Source: Betaproteobacteria bacterium Ga0077527 (GTDB lineage Bacteria > Pseudomonadota > Gammaproteobacteria > Burkholderiales > SG8-41). From it: a stretch of 64,000 nt of DNA. A program made the position numbers and the translations under genes. Numbering within the stretch: position 1 is the first letter of the stretch; every line of letters begins with the position of its first letter. The notes under the pieces were generated by a model. That model was given only the letters and a program-made list of their open reading frames with translations, ran no database searches and was not told the DNA's origin. The stretch spans positions 248,001 to 312,000 of the forward strand of contig LNDW01000020.1 of NCBI GenBank assembly GCA_001464815.1, in the 5' to 3' direction. Positions 17,391 through 28,999 of the stretch are shown here, piece by piece.

Positions 17391-17397
17391 CGCAGCT

Positions 17398-18036
17398 TCA
17401 CGACATCCTGCGCTGGCGCAGGATTTCGACCACGCCGGGCAGGATCGACAGGATGATGATGCCGACAATGACCAGCGACAGGTTGTCCTTGATAACCGGC
17501 AGGTTGCCGAAAAAATAGCCTGCATAGCCCAGCGACACCACCCACAGGATGGCGCCGCTGACGTTGTAAAAGGCAAACTTGGAGTAGGTCATGTTCGCCG
17601 CACCTGCAACGAAGGGAGCGTAGGTGCGGATGATCGGCACGAAGCGGGCGATGATGATGGTCTTGCCACCGTGGCGCTCGTAGAACTCATGGGCACGCTG
17701 CAGGTGTTTGGGATTCAACCAGCGTGACTCACCGTGGCTGAACACCCGCGGCCCGACATAACGCCCGAACGCGTAATTGACGGCATCGCCGAGGATCGCG
17801 GCAATGATCAGCAGCATGACAAGCAGATGGATGTTCATGCCGCCCGCTGCGGCCACAGCTCCGGCGACAAACAGCAGCGAGTCACCGGGCAGGAATGGCG
17901 TCACCACCAGCCCGGTCTCGCAAAACACGATCAGGAACAGGATCAAGTAGATCCAGGCGCCATAGGCGGCGACCAGCGCCTGCAGGTGGTCGTCGAGGTT
18001 GAGGACGACGTCGATGAACAGCGTGATCAGTTCCAT
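17398..18036 (-). CDS. DedA-family membrane protein
   Basis: A 212-residue inner-membrane protein with the DedA/SNARE-associated core: a re-entrant N-terminal region ([20 protein letters not shown]), [17 protein letters not shown], and the conserved [20 protein letters not shown] loop. DedA proteins are thought to recycle undecaprenyl phosphate or other lipids across the membrane and affect envelope homeostasis. The ATG at 18036 is preferred to 18120, which would add arginine-rich residues and overlap secF. It ends the tgt-yajC-secDF run together with the thioesterase gene. Confidence 0.92.
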   Translation of the reverse strand: MELITLFIDVVLNLDDHLQALVAAYGAWIYLILFLIVFCETGLVVTPFLPGDSLLFVAGAVAAAGGMNIHLLVMLLIIAAILGDAVNYAFGRYVGPRVFSHGESRWLNPKHLQRAHEFYERHGGKTIIIARFVPIIRTYAPFVAGAANMTYSKFAFYNVSGAILWVVSLGYAGYFFGNLPVIKDNLSLVIVGIIILSILPGVVEILRQRRMS

Positions 18037-18061
18037 TGGACCGGCGCGATGACGATCGGAA

Positions 18062-19009
18062 TCAGACGACAGCGCCGTCCTCGTTGGCGGCCTTGGGCTT
18101 CTCCGCCTGGACCAGATCATCGCGCTTCAGGCCCAGCCACATCAGCAGCGGGCTGCCGACCAGCACCGAGGAATAGATGCCGAAGCAGATACCGATGGTA
18201 AGCGCCAGCGCGAAGTAATACAGCGTCTCGCCGCCGAAAATCAACATTGAGCACACCATCAACTGGGTTGATCCATGGGTGATGATGGTGCGCGACATGG
18301 TCGAGGTGATCGCGGCGTCGATGACATCGGGCACTGACATGCCACGGAACTGGCGGCTGCGGAAGTTTTCGCGGATCCGGTCCATCACCACCACCGACTC
18401 GTTGACCGAATAGCCGAGGATGGCCAGGATCGCCGCCAGCACCGGCAGCGAGAACTCCCAGCCGAACAGCGAAAAGCAGCCGAGGATGATCACCACGTCA
18501 TGGAGGTTGGCGATGATCGCCGAGACGCCGAACTTCCACTCAAAGCGCAGCGCGAGGTAGCCAACGATACCCAGTGATACAAAGAGCAGCGCGAGGGCTC
18601 CGCTCTCCAGCAGCTCCTTGCCGACCTGCGGCCCGACAAACTCAACACGCTGCAGCTTGACACCGGCATCCAGTCCGCGCAGCTCGGTCATCACCTGCTC
18701 GGAAAGCTGGGCGCTGGTCAGCCCCTCCTTCACCGGCAGGCGGATCAGCACGTCGCGCGCGGTGCCGAAGTTCTGCACCGCGGGTTCGGCAAAGCCGATC
18801 TTGATCATGCGCTCGCGGATCGGGTCAAGTTCCGGCGCCTTTTCGTAGGTGACCTCGATCACCGTACCGCCGGTGAAATCGACACCGAGGTGCAGGCCCT
18901 TGGTTGCCAGCGAACCGACTGCGATGAAAAAGGTGATCAGCGAAATGACGTTGAAAAACAACGCATAACGCATGAAGGGGATACTTTTCTTGATACGAAA
19001 GAATTCCAT
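18062..19009 (-). CDS. secF: Protein translocase subunit SecF
   Basis: A 315-residue inner-membrane protein with six transmembrane helices and a periplasmic P1 domain. Family motifs are visible: [17 protein letters not shown] near the start, [19 protein letters not shown], and the SD/SF core [19 protein letters not shown]. With SecD it uses the proton gradient to help pull proteins through SecYEG. It is 10 bases downstream of secD, in the same transcript as yajC and tgt. Confidence 0.97.
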   Translation of the reverse strand: MEFFRIKKSIPFMRYALFFNVISLITFFIAVGSLATKGLHLGVDFTGGTVIEVTYEKAPELDPIRERMIKIGFAEPAVQNFGTARDVLIRLPVKEGLTSAQLSEQVMTELRGLDAGVKLQRVEFVGPQVGKELLESGALALLFVSLGIVGYLALRFEWKFGVSAIIANLHDVVIILGCFSLFGWEFSLPVLAAILAILGYSVNESVVVMDRIRENFRSRQFRGMSVPDVIDAAITSTMSRTIITHGSTQLMVCSMLIFGGETLYYFALALTIGICFGIYSSVLVGSPLLMWLGLKRDDLVQAEKPKAANEDGAVV

Positions 19010-19019
19010 TGTGATCGCC

Positions 19020-20879
19020 TTATTTCGCCTGCGCCGCCGGCTTCCACACCTGGCCGATGGAAATGCGGTCCAGCTTGCGGCGGTTGCCGTAGTAAAGATT
19101 GACGATGCCGCGCGAGACCATCACCGCACTGAACATCGACGTCAGGATGCCGAGACAGTGCACCACGGCGAAACCGCGCACCGGCCCCGAGCCGAAGGCA
19201 AACAACGCGATGCCGGCAATCAATGTGGTGATGTTGGAGTCGAGAATCGTCGCCCAAGCACGTTCATATCCGGAATGCAGCGCCGCCTGCGGCGTCATGC
19301 CGTTGCGCAGTTCCTCGCGGATACGCTCGTTGATCAACACGTTGGCATCAATCGCCATGCCCAGCGCCAGCGCAATCGCGGCGATGCCGGGCAGCGTCAG
19401 CGTTGCCTGCAGCATCGACAGCAGCGCGATCAGGAACAGCAGGTTGGCGGCCAGCGCGATGATTGAAATCACGCCGATCAAGCCGTAGTAGGCGATCATG
19501 AACACCGCGATTGCGGCAAAACCCATCCACATCGAGCGAAAGCCGATTTCGATGTTCTCCGCGCCGAGCGAGGGGCCGACGGTGCGCTCCTCGATGATTT
19601 CCATCGGCGCCGCCAGCGCGCCGGCGCGCAGCAGCAGCGCCACATCCTTCGCTTCCTGGGTGGTCATGCGGCCGCTGATCTGCACCCTTCCGCCGCCAAT
19701 TTCAGTGCGGATCACCGGCGCAGTCACCACCTCGCCCTTGCCGCGCTCGAACAGCAGGATCGCCATGCGCTTGCCGACGTTGTCGCGGGTGACCTGCTGG
19801 AAGATGCGTGCGCCGGTGCCATCCAGGTTCAGGTGCACCGCGGGCTCGCCGCTTTGCTGGTCGAAACCGGGCTGGGCGTCGTTGATGCGCTCGCCGGTCA
19901 GCACCACCTGTTTTTTCACCAATACCGGCTGGCCGTTGCGCTCGTAGTACAACTCCGCGCCAAAAGGCACCTGACCACTCTTGATGTCCTGCAGCAAGCC
20001 CGGCGTCATCCGCTCTTCATCGACCATGCGGATTTCCAGGGTCGCGGTGCGGCCGAGGATGTCCTTGGCCTTGGCGGTGTCCTGCACGCCGGGCAACTGC
20101 ACCACCACACGGTCGGCGCCCTGCTGCTGGATGATCGGCTCGGCGACACCCAGTTCGTTGACGCGGTTGCGCAGCGTGGTGATGTTCTGCTGCAGTGCGA
20201 ATTCCTGGTTCTTGCGCTGCGCCTCGATCTTCAGCGTGCCGCTGATACGGAATTCGCCGCCGTCCTCAACAGTCTTCAGGTCGAGGTCGGGCATGTCCTT
20301 GGCAATCTGCCCCAGAGCCTTGTCACGCAATGCCGCCTCGCGGAAACGGATGTTTACCGCATCGCCGTCTCGGGTCAGGCCTGAATGCTGAATGCGCTGC
20401 TCACGCAGCATGGCGCGAATGTCGTTGGTGTAGGCCTCAACTTTTTTGCCGGTCGCTGACTTCATATCGACCTGCATCAGGAAGTGCACACCACCGCGCA
20501 GATCCAGACCCAGATACATCGGCAATGCGCCGATCGAGGCCAGCCACCGCGGGCTGCGCGACAGCAGGTTCAGCGCCACCACGTAATCTTCGCCCAGCGC
20601 GGTCTGGATCACATCCTTGGCCTTGATCTGGTCCTCGGTGCCGGCAAAGCGCGCCTTGATGCTGGTCGCGTCGAGCGCGATGCCCTCGGTCTCCAGCCCT
20701 GCTTTTTTCAGGGCGCCTTCAACCCGCGCCATGAGTGCCGCATCGGCCTTCAGGTTGCTGCGCAGCGGCGACACCTGCACCGCCGGCACCTCGCCGAAAA
20801 AGTTTGGCATTGTGTAGAGCAGGCCGATCACCAGCGAGGCGGCAATCAGCAGGTATTTCCAGAGGGGATAGCGGTTCAT
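19020..20879 (-). CDS. secD: Protein translocase subunit SecD
   Basis: A 619-residue partner of SecF. It has an N-terminal transmembrane helix (PLWKYLLIAASLVIGLLYTM), a large periplasmic region with GLDLRGGVHFLMQVD and GVAEPIIQQQGADRVVVQLP, and a C-terminal bundle with ALGMAIDANVLINERIREEL. The length matches E. coli SecD (615). It drives late steps of protein export. The order yajC-secD-secF is the usual one. Confidence 0.98.
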   Translation of the reverse strand: MNRYPLWKYLLIAASLVIGLLYTMPNFFGEVPAVQVSPLRSNLKADAALMARVEGALKKAGLETEGIALDATSIKARFAGTEDQIKAKDVIQTALGEDYVVALNLLSRSPRWLASIGALPMYLGLDLRGGVHFLMQVDMKSATGKKVEAYTNDIRAMLREQRIQHSGLTRDGDAVNIRFREAALRDKALGQIAKDMPDLDLKTVEDGGEFRISGTLKIEAQRKNQEFALQQNITTLRNRVNELGVAEPIIQQQGADRVVVQLPGVQDTAKAKDILGRTATLEIRMVDEERMTPGLLQDIKSGQVPFGAELYYERNGQPVLVKKQVVLTGERINDAQPGFDQQSGEPAVHLNLDGTGARIFQQVTRDNVGKRMAILLFERGKGEVVTAPVIRTEIGGGRVQISGRMTTQEAKDVALLLRAGALAAPMEIIEERTVGPSLGAENIEIGFRSMWMGFAAIAVFMIAYYGLIGVISIIALAANLLFLIALLSMLQATLTLPGIAAIALALGMAIDANVLINERIREELRNGMTPQAALHSGYERAWATILDSNITTLIAGIALFAFGSGPVRGFAVVHCLGILTSMFSAVMVSRGIVNLYYGNRRKLDRISIGQVWKPAAQAK

Positions 20880-20972
20880 GTCGGGGCCGCGGCAGGATGG
20901 ACGGGGACAACGGTGACCCGGCTTCGGACGCCGCGTTGCCGCGCCGGCCCGGCCAGATCACCCACCCGATGA

Positions 20973-21302
20973 TTACTCGAGGGTTTTAAGCGTGCCCTTG
21001 GGCAGCACGACCTGGATCGAGTGGCGCTGGATCACGATTTCGGTGTTTTCGGCGATCGACACCGTGGCGTACTGGGTATCAACCTTGCTGATACGGCCGA
21101 GGATGCCACCGGAGGTGACCACTTCATCACCCTTCTGCAGGGCATCAACCATCGCCTTGTGCTCCTTGGCACGCTTCATCTGCGGCCGGATCATCAGAAA
21201 ATAGAGCACGGCGAACATCGCCAGAATCAGCAGCATGCTTTCGATGCCGCCACCCTGCGCACCGGCGGCTGGGGCCTGGGCCCAGGCGGGACTGATCAAC
21301 AC
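20973..21302 (-). CDS. yajC: Sec translocon accessory protein YajC
   Basis: A 109-residue single-pass inner-membrane protein: a short Ala/Gly-rich N-terminus, the transmembrane segment MLLILAMFAVLYFLMIRPQM, and a cytosolic KRAKEHKAMVDALQKGDEVV domain continuing TSGGILGRI. It associates with SecDF. The start is GTG at 21302 with GGAGG 6 bases upstream; longer in-frame extensions lack the family N-terminus. It lies between tgt and secD. Confidence 0.93.
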   Translation of the reverse strand: MLISPAWAQAPAAGAQGGGIESMLLILAMFAVLYFLMIRPQMKRAKEHKAMVDALQKGDEVVTSGGILGRISKVDTQYATVSIAENTEIVIQRHSIQVVLPKGTLKTLE

Positions 21303-21384
21303 GGGAAACCTCCGTTGTAGTAAGGGATGCGCCGCGGTTCTGTGAAGATGCGGGCAGATGCATCCAAAGCGTTGTATTTTAACA

Positions 21385-23516
<2,132 letters not shown>

Positions 23517-23621
23517 CGCGCGGATTATACGGACTGGCGATGATCGGACTGCTGATGAGTGGATCAGCGTCACGGACGGTTGCCGCGGCGGCGGCGTTTG
23601 GCCGATAATCACCCACCCCGT

Positions 23622-23706
23622 GCCTCGGTGGTGGAATTGGTAGACGCGCCGGACTCAAAATCCGGTGCCGCAAGGCGTGTCGGTTCGAGTCCGACCCGAG
23701 GCACCA
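23622..23706 (+). tRNA. tRNA-Leu (anticodon CAA)
   Basis: An 85-base sequence folds as a class II tRNA. The acceptor arms GCCTCGG (23622-23628) and CCGAGGC (23696-23702) pair perfectly; the D arm contains GGTAGACGC; the anticodon stem CCGGA/TCCGG encloses CTCAAAA, giving CAA for UUG codons. A variable arm (TGCCGCAAGGCGT) and GGTTCGAGTCC T loop follow, with discriminator A and an encoded CCA. It lies between divergent queA and the hydratase gene. Confidence 0.97.
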
Positions 23707-23771
23707 CCCTGACAACCTGCGCTGCGGCTTTATGGCAAGCGCCGGGCCAACACACCACAACGGAAATCATC

Positions 23772-24554
23772 ATGAGCGAACCCGAAATCGGCGTCAGCAT
23801 CGAAGGCCATGTCGCAACGGTGGAACTGCGCCGTCCGCCCAACAACTTCCTCGATGTCGAGCTGATCGGCGATCTCGCCACCGCCCTGGAAACGCTGGAT
23901 CGCGACAACAATGTGCGCGCCGTGGTGCTTGCCGCCTCCGGAAAACATTTCTGTGCCGGCGCCAACCTGAAAAAACGCGTCGATGACGAAGCCGCTGGCC
24001 AGAAGCCGGTTGCGCAGCCGCGCCACCTCTACCATGAGGCACAGCGGCTGGTTCTGACGAAAAAACCGATCATCGCCGCGGTCCAGGGCAGCGCCATCGG
24101 CGCCGGCCTCGGCCTCGCGCTGGTCGCCGATTTCCGCGTGACCTGCAAGGAAGCCCGGCTCGCCGCCAATTTTGCAGCCATGGGTTACCACCCCGGCTTC
24201 GGCATGACGGTGACACTGCCGCGCCTGGTCGGCCACCAGACAGCGAAGTGGCTGTTCCTGACCGGCAAACGCATCCCCGGCGACGAGGCCGTGGAGATGG
24301 GACTCGCCGATCGCCTGGTGGCGCAGGAAGACGTGCGCAAGGTGGCGCAGGAAATGGCGGCCGAGCTGGCGAAGTGCGGCCCGCTGGCGGTTCAGGCCAC
24401 GCGCGAAACGCTGAACGGCGACCTGTTCGCGGAATTCCGCGCCGCGACCGAACGCGAAGCCTTCATCCAGATGATGCTGCGCGAGACCAATGACTTCAAG
24501 GAAGGCGTCAAGGCGGGCTTTGACCGCCGCGACCCGGTGTTCACCGGAAGCTGA
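23772..24554 (+). CDS. Enoyl-CoA hydratase/isomerase family protein
   Basis: A 260-residue crotonase-fold protein with the two oxyanion-hole segments GKHFCAGANL (~residue 58) and GSAIGAGLGLALVADFRV (~residue 105), followed by AANFAAMGYHPGFGMTVTLP. In classical hydratases the catalytic Glu pair lies near AxFxxxE and xxExG; here these positions are not clearly Glu, so the exact reaction (hydratase, isomerase or other crotonase chemistry) is open. The ATG at 23772 is the family start; the frame extends upstream through the tRNA gene, which is not coding. Confidence 0.88.
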   Translation: MSEPEIGVSIEGHVATVELRRPPNNFLDVELIGDLATALETLDRDNNVRAVVLAASGKHFCAGANLKKRVDDEAAGQKPVAQPRHLYHEAQRLVLTKKPIIAAVQGSAIGAGLGLALVADFRVTCKEARLAANFAAMGYHPGFGMTVTLPRLVGHQTAKWLFLTGKRIPGDEAVEMGLADRLVAQEDVRKVAQEMAAELAKCGPLAVQATRETLNGDLFAEFRAATEREAFIQMMLRETNDFKEGVKAGFDRRDPVFTGS

Positions 24555-24575
24555 ACCCCGGCCAAACCGCAAGGA

Positions 24576-25409
24576 TCAGGGCGTGGTGACTTCGACGTTG
24601 TCGATCAGCCGCGTCTTGCCCAGGCGGGCGGCAGCCAGTATCACCAGTTCACGTTCACCATTCGCCGGCGGCTGCAGGTCGCTGCGGCGGCGCACCGCGA
24701 TGTAATCCGGTTTCCAGCCGTGTTTGGCCAGTTCGGCCATCGCCGCGAGCTCGATGCGCTGGTAGTCGCGCGCGCCCATCGCGATCTCGCCTTTCCCGTT
24801 GCGCAACACCCGGTACAGCCGCGGCGCCTCCTGGCGCTCGGCCGGCGTGAGGTAGGAGTTGCGCGAAGACAGTGCGAGCCCGTCCTCGGCACGCACTGTC
24901 TCGGCGAGAATCAACTCGATCGGCAACGCGAACTGGCGCACCATGTTCGACAGCACCAGGCACTGCTGGTAATCCTTCTTGCCGAAAATCGCGGCATGCG
25001 GGCCGACCATGTTGAACAGTTTCAGCACCACCGTCGCCACGCCGCGGAAGTGGCCCGGCCGCGCGCCGCCGTCCAGGATGTGCTGCAGGTCCGAGGGCTC
25101 GACGACAAAGGTCTGCGGCTCCGGATAGATCTCCTTCTCATCCGGCGCGAACACCACATCCACGCCGGCGTTGCGCAGGCGCTCGCAGTCCGCCTCGAAA
25201 GTACGCGGATAGCGGTCAAAGTCCTCGCGCGGACCGAACTGAAGGCGGTTGACGAAAATGCTGACCACCGTGCACGCCGCACGCGGCTTGGCGATGCGCA
25301 TCAGCTCAATGTGCCCCTCGTGAAGATTGCCCATGGTTGGCACGAAAACGTTGTTCGGCACGCGGCGCAGGCGCTCGCGCAACTCGGCTACGGAGTGGAT
25401 GATGTCCAT
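24576..25409 (-). CDS. panC: Pantothenate synthetase
   Basis: A 277-residue ATP-dependent ligase joining pantoate and beta-alanine. Motifs: VPTMGNLHEGHIELM (the nucleotide-binding HxGH site), VSIFVNRLQFGPREDFDRYP, FGKKDYQQCLVL and LALSSRNSYLTPAER. It lies downstream of panB with 122 bases between them. That spacer carries a small inverted repeat (AGGATTGAG / CTCAATCCT, 25419-25533). Confidence 0.97.
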   Translation of the reverse strand: MDIIHSVAELRERLRRVPNNVFVPTMGNLHEGHIELMRIAKPRAACTVVSIFVNRLQFGPREDFDRYPRTFEADCERLRNAGVDVVFAPDEKEIYPEPQTFVVEPSDLQHILDGGARPGHFRGVATVVLKLFNMVGPHAAIFGKKDYQQCLVLSNMVRQFALPIELILAETVRAEDGLALSSRNSYLTPAERQEAPRLYRVLRNGKGEIAMGARDYQRIELAAMAELAKHGWKPDYIAVRRRSDLQPPANGERELVILAAARLGKTRLIDNVEVTTP

Positions 25410-25418
25410 GGATTCTGC

Positions 25419-25533
25419 AGGATTGAGAAGCGAGGATCGGGGATTGAGTCGAGCAGCGGGAATCGGGGACGGTTATTGTAGACGCAGAACCGGACGCTGC
25501 CGCCATGCCAGGTTTGCCGCAATCCTCAATCCT
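25419..25533. repeat. Inverted AGGATTGAG / CTCAATCCT pair in the panB-panC gap
   Basis: AGGATTGAG at 25419-25427 is the reverse complement of CTCAATCCT at 25525-25533; a further GGGATTGAG lies at 25440-25448 and TCCTCAATCCT recurs near 26346 before panB. The copies suggest a small intergenic repeat rather than chance. The right arm overlaps the panB stop. The wide loop makes a terminator unlikely. Confidence 0.35.
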
Positions 25534-26326
25534 AAAAAGAATGTTCCTTGCCCGGAAATTTCCCGGACTGCACTTCCGCGATGTACAGCGTCACCGCATC
25601 TTGGATGGAACCGGCGGCGGCCTTCATGTAATTTTTGACGAACCTGGCCTTCTTGCCGGGATAGACGTCGAGCATGTCATGCAGCACCAGCACCTGGCCA
25701 TGGCAATCAGCACCGGCACCGATGCCGATGGTCGGCACACTGGCGGCGGCCGTGACCTGGCTCGCCAGCACAGCGGGTATCGCCTCGAGCACGATCATTC
25801 CGGCGCCGGCCTGCTCGAGGACACGCGCGTCATCGAGAAGGCGCTGCGCCGCGTCCTCCTCGCGGCCCTGGACACGATAGCCGCCGAGCTGGTGCACTGA
25901 CTGCGGCGTGAGGCCGAGGTGGCCGCATACCGGGATGCCGCGCTCGGTGAGAAAACTGATGGTTTCCAGCATCGGCCGGCCACCCTCGATTTTCACCATC
26001 TGCGCGCCGGCGGCCATGATCTCGGCGGCATTGCGGAAGGCTTCCTGCGGGCTCACCTGAAAGGTGCCGAAGGGCATGTCGCCGATGATGAAAGCGCGTT
26101 TGGCGCCGCGGGCGACGCAGGCGGTGTGATAGACCATGTCGCGCAGCGTGACCGGCAGCGTCGATTCATGGCCCTGCAGCACATTGCCCAGCGAATCGCC
26201 GATCAGCAGCGTATCGACGCCCGCGGCATCGAGCAGCGCGGCGAAACTCGCGTCATAGGCGGTGAGCATGGTGATCTTCTGCCCGTCGCGCATCATCTTG
26301 TGCAAATTGCTGAGTGTCGTGCGCAT
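25532..26326 (-). CDS. panB: 3-methyl-2-oxobutanoate hydroxymethyltransferase
   Basis: A 264-residue TIM-barrel enzyme that makes ketopantoate from ketoisovalerate using methylene-tetrahydrofolate. It shows [49 protein letters not shown] and [19 protein letters not shown]. It is in the pantothenate/folate block with panC downstream and the deoxynucleoside kinase and folK upstream. Confidence 0.97.
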   Translation of the reverse strand: MRTTLSNLHKMMRDGQKITMLTAYDASFAALLDAAGVDTLLIGDSLGNVLQGHESTLPVTLRDMVYHTACVARGAKRAFIIGDMPFGTFQVSPQEAFRNAAEIMAAGAQMVKIEGGRPMLETISFLTERGIPVCGHLGLTPQSVHQLGGYRVQGREEDAAQRLLDDARVLEQAGAGMIVLEAIPAVLASQVTAAASVPTIGIGAGADCHGQVLVLHDMLDVYPGKKARFVKNYMKAAAGSIQDAVTLYIAEVQSGKFPGKEHSF

Positions 26327-26357
26327 AATAATTTTTACCCCCGGTCCTCAATCCTGA

Positions 26358-26999
26358 TCAGCCCTGGCTGAAAAATTCGCGCGGGCCGCGCATGCCGTTG
26401 ATCCGCCGCAACAATAAATCAAAATCCGCTGCAGAATCAACGAAGTTCAGATGTTCGACATTGACGATCAGCAGCGGCGCCGAGTCATAGTGATGAAAAA
26501 ATCGCGCGTAGGTATCGGCCAGCCGCAGCAGATAGTCGTCGGGTATGGTCTTTTCATAGCTGGTGGCGCGCCTGCGCACCCGGTCAACCAGGGTCTCGGC
26601 ACCGGCCTGCAGGTAGATCACCAGATCGGGTTGCGGCGCCTGCGGCTTCAGATGGTCGTAAATCTGCCGGTACAGCGCGAGCTCGTCATCCTTCAGGTTC
26701 ATCCGCGCGAACAGCGGGTCCTTCTCGAGCATGAAGTCGGCGACGGTGATGCCGCGGAACAAATCGGATTGCACCAGATCGCGCACCTGGTTGGCGCGCT
26801 GGAACAGGAAAAAAAGCTGCACCTGCAGCGCATTACGTGCCGGGTCGCGGTAAAAACCGGGCAGGAAGGGATTGGCGTCGGGATCTTCGAGCAGCGTCGC
26901 CGCGCCGAAGTGTGCGGCAAGCCGCCGCGCCAGCGTGGTCTTGCCCGAGCCGATCGGCCCCTCGACCACGATGTAGCGATACTTCGCAGCAAGATTCAT
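26358..26999 (-). CDS. Deoxynucleoside kinase family protein
   Basis: A 213-residue P-loop kinase: VVEGPIGSGKTTLARRLA at residues 10-27, a lid-like stretch RVRRRATSYEKTIPDDYLLR, and FRGITVADFMLEKDPLFARM. It belongs to the deoxyadenosine/deoxyguanosine kinase family, which phosphorylates deoxynucleosides in the cytosol for salvage. Its position between folK and panB is the usual one in Betaproteobacteria. The ATG at 26999 is chosen because the P-loop sits close to the N-terminus in this family; earlier in-frame codons lie inside folK. Confidence 0.9.
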   Translation of the reverse strand: MNLAAKYRYIVVEGPIGSGKTTLARRLAAHFGAATLLEDPDANPFLPGFYRDPARNALQVQLFFLFQRANQVRDLVQSDLFRGITVADFMLEKDPLFARMNLKDDELALYRQIYDHLKPQAPQPDLVIYLQAGAETLVDRVRRRATSYEKTIPDDYLLRLADTYARFFHHYDSAPLLIVNVEHLNFVDSAADFDLLLRRINGMRGPREFFSQG

Positions 27000-27030
27000 G
27001 CTGCAATTCCATGCTCTGCCGGAAGCGCCG

Positions 27031-27534
27031 TCATGCCGGCATGCGCCGCAGCTCGGCGACACCGGCCGCATCAAGCCGCGCCGCCAGCTCGCGCACCCGC
27101 CCCTGCCCCGGCACCTCGACCTCGGGCGCGATCTCGGCCAGCGGCACCATGACAAAGGCGCGCTCGAGCATGCGCGGATGCGGAATCGTCAGGCCCGGCG
27201 CATGAACGAGGCGGTCGCCGTACAGGGCGATGTCGAGGTCCAGCGTACGCGGCGCATTCGGAAATTCGCGTACGCGGCCGTGTGCGCGTTCGATGTCGAG
27301 CAGGGCTTCAAGCAGGGCCTGCGGCGCCAGCGTGGTTTCGATGCCGGCCATCGCATTGATGAAGTCAGGCTGGTTGAGGTACCCCACCGGGGCGGTGCGG
27401 TACAGTGAAGAGCGCAGCAACAGCCGGGTGCAGGGCAACGCCGCCAAGGCGGCAAAACCGGCCTCGACCTGGCGCTGCGGATCGCCGATGTTGGCGCCGA
27501 GCGCGACAAAGGCGCGTTCGGGACGCGTGGCCAT
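27031..27534 (-). CDS. folK: 2-amino-4-hydroxy-6-hydroxymethyldihydropteridine pyrophosphokinase
   Basis: A 167-residue enzyme of folate synthesis that transfers pyrophosphate from ATP to the pterin alcohol. It has the FolK start FVALGANIGDPQRQVEAGFA, substrate loop YRTAPVGYLNQPDFINAM and the signature PRTLDLDIALYG, then IPHPRMLERAFVMVPLAEIA. It starts 5 bases after the pcnB stop and is followed by the deoxynucleoside kinase gene. Confidence 0.97.
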   Translation of the reverse strand: MATRPERAFVALGANIGDPQRQVEAGFAALAALPCTRLLLRSSLYRTAPVGYLNQPDFINAMAGIETTLAPQALLEALLDIERAHGRVREFPNAPRTLDLDIALYGDRLVHAPGLTIPHPRMLERAFVMVPLAEIAPEVEVPGQGRVRELAARLDAAGVAELRRMPA

Positions 27535-27539
27535 GATGA

Positions 27540-28883
27540 TCAGGATTCCGCGGAAGCAGCCGCGTCAGGTTTGCGCCGGCGCCGCTTGCGGCGCTTTTTT
27601 GCCGGCCCGCTGTCGGTCACCAGCATCGCGGTGCGGCCTTCGGCATCGGCATCCTGGAAGCTGGTCCACCAGTCGCCGAGTGCCTTGTCCGCTTCGCCGC
27701 TTTCACAGCGCAGCAGCAGGAAATCGTAGGCGGCGCGGAAACGCGGCTGCTCGAGCAGACGGAAGGGGCGCTGCCCGGCGCGCTGCTCGAAGCGCGGCTG
27801 CATCAGCCACAGGTCCTTCATGTCCGAGGTGTAACGGCGCGGAATCGCCAGTTGTCCGGTCTGGCGCTCGATCACCGCATCCATCGCCTCATGTAATGCC
27901 GGCACCGGCGGTACGCCCCGGGCCTGCGCCTTGTTCCACGCCGCCAGCACTTCGTGCCAGAGCAGCGCCGCGAACAGGAAGGCCGGCGAGATCGACTTGC
28001 CTTCGCGGATGCGGGTATCGGTGTTCTTCAGCGCCAGCATCACGAAGCGCTCACCCAGCGGCTGCTCGAGGATCACGTCGAGCAGCGGCAGCATGCCGTG
28101 ATGCAGCCCTTCCTTGCGCAGGCGCTTCACACACTCGGCGGCATGGCCGGAGAGCAGCAGCTTCAGCATTTCGTCGAACAACCGTGCCGCCGGCACATTG
28201 GCGAGCAGCGTCGACAGCGTTTTCACCGGCTTGCGTGTGGGGCCGTCAATCTCCAGCCCGCAGGACGCCGCAAAACGCACCGCGCGCAGCATGCGCACCG
28301 GATCTTCTCGGTAACGCTGTTCGGGCTCGCCGATCATGCGCAGGCGCCGGCGCTTCAGGTCGGCGACACCGCCGTGGTAGTCCCAGACTTCCTGCTTCGC
28401 CGGATCGTAGAACAGCGCATTGATGGTGAAGTCGCGGCGCGCCGCATCCTGCGCCTGGTCGCCCCAGACGTTGTCACGCAGCAGCCGGCCGTGTTCATCC
28501 TCGACCTGCAGCGCGGTGTCGGCCTCTACCGCCGGACCGCGGAAGGTGGTGACCTCGACCAGATCGCGGCCGCACAACACATGCACGATGCGAAAGCGGC
28601 GGCCGATGATGCGCGAGCGGCGGAAGATGCCGCGCACCTCTTCCGGCGTGGCATCGGTGGCAACGTCGAAATCCTTGGGGTCGCGGCCGAGGATCAGGTC
28701 GCGCACCGCGCCGCCGACGACAAAGGCCTTGAAGCCGGATTCCTGCAGCGCCTCGCAGGTGCGCAGCGCGCAACTGCCGATGCGTTCGCGGCCGATGCCA
28801 TGCTCGGCCAGTGCAATGACCTTCGGCTTGCCGCCGTCGAACAGGCGACCCGAAAACACCCGGCCCAGCAGTTTGGTGATCAT
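27540..28883 (-). CDS. pcnB: Poly(A) polymerase I
   Basis: A 447-residue class II nucleotidyltransferase. The catalytic head has FVVGGAVRDLILGRDPKDFD and the second carboxylate site in VEVTTFRG; RRDFTINALFYDP and GEPEQRYREDPVRMLRAVRF follow. The long C-terminal half and basic tail (KKRRKRRRRKP) fit PcnB rather than CCA-adding enzyme. It adds 3' tails that mark RNA for decay. It heads folK in this block and is separated from the upstream HAD gene by 116 bases. Confidence 0.95.
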   Translation of the reverse strand: MITKLLGRVFSGRLFDGGKPKVIALAEHGIGRERIGSCALRTCEALQESGFKAFVVGGAVRDLILGRDPKDFDVATDATPEEVRGIFRRSRIIGRRFRIVHVLCGRDLVEVTTFRGPAVEADTALQVEDEHGRLLRDNVWGDQAQDAARRDFTINALFYDPAKQEVWDYHGGVADLKRRRLRMIGEPEQRYREDPVRMLRAVRFAASCGLEIDGPTRKPVKTLSTLLANVPAARLFDEMLKLLLSGHAAECVKRLRKEGLHHGMLPLLDVILEQPLGERFVMLALKNTDTRIREGKSISPAFLFAALLWHEVLAAWNKAQARGVPPVPALHEAMDAVIERQTGQLAIPRRYTSDMKDLWLMQPRFEQRAGQRPFRLLEQPRFRAAYDFLLLRCESGEADKALGDWWTSFQDADAEGRTAMLVTDSGPAKKRRKRRRRKPDAAASAES

Positions 28884-28999
28884 TCGTTGATTAAGGACAA
28901 CACGGTAAAGAGCGCGGCGCGGCTGGCGCGGCGGCGGGATGGCCCTGCAGACACGGCGTCCGCGAGGGCGGCGCGATTATAACGCTGCGGTCCAAAGCT

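Noticed and set aside
23559..23771. An upstream extension of the enoyl-CoA hydratase frame through tRNA-Leu
   Set aside because: The tRNA folds perfectly and the hydratase family starts at the ATG at 23772.
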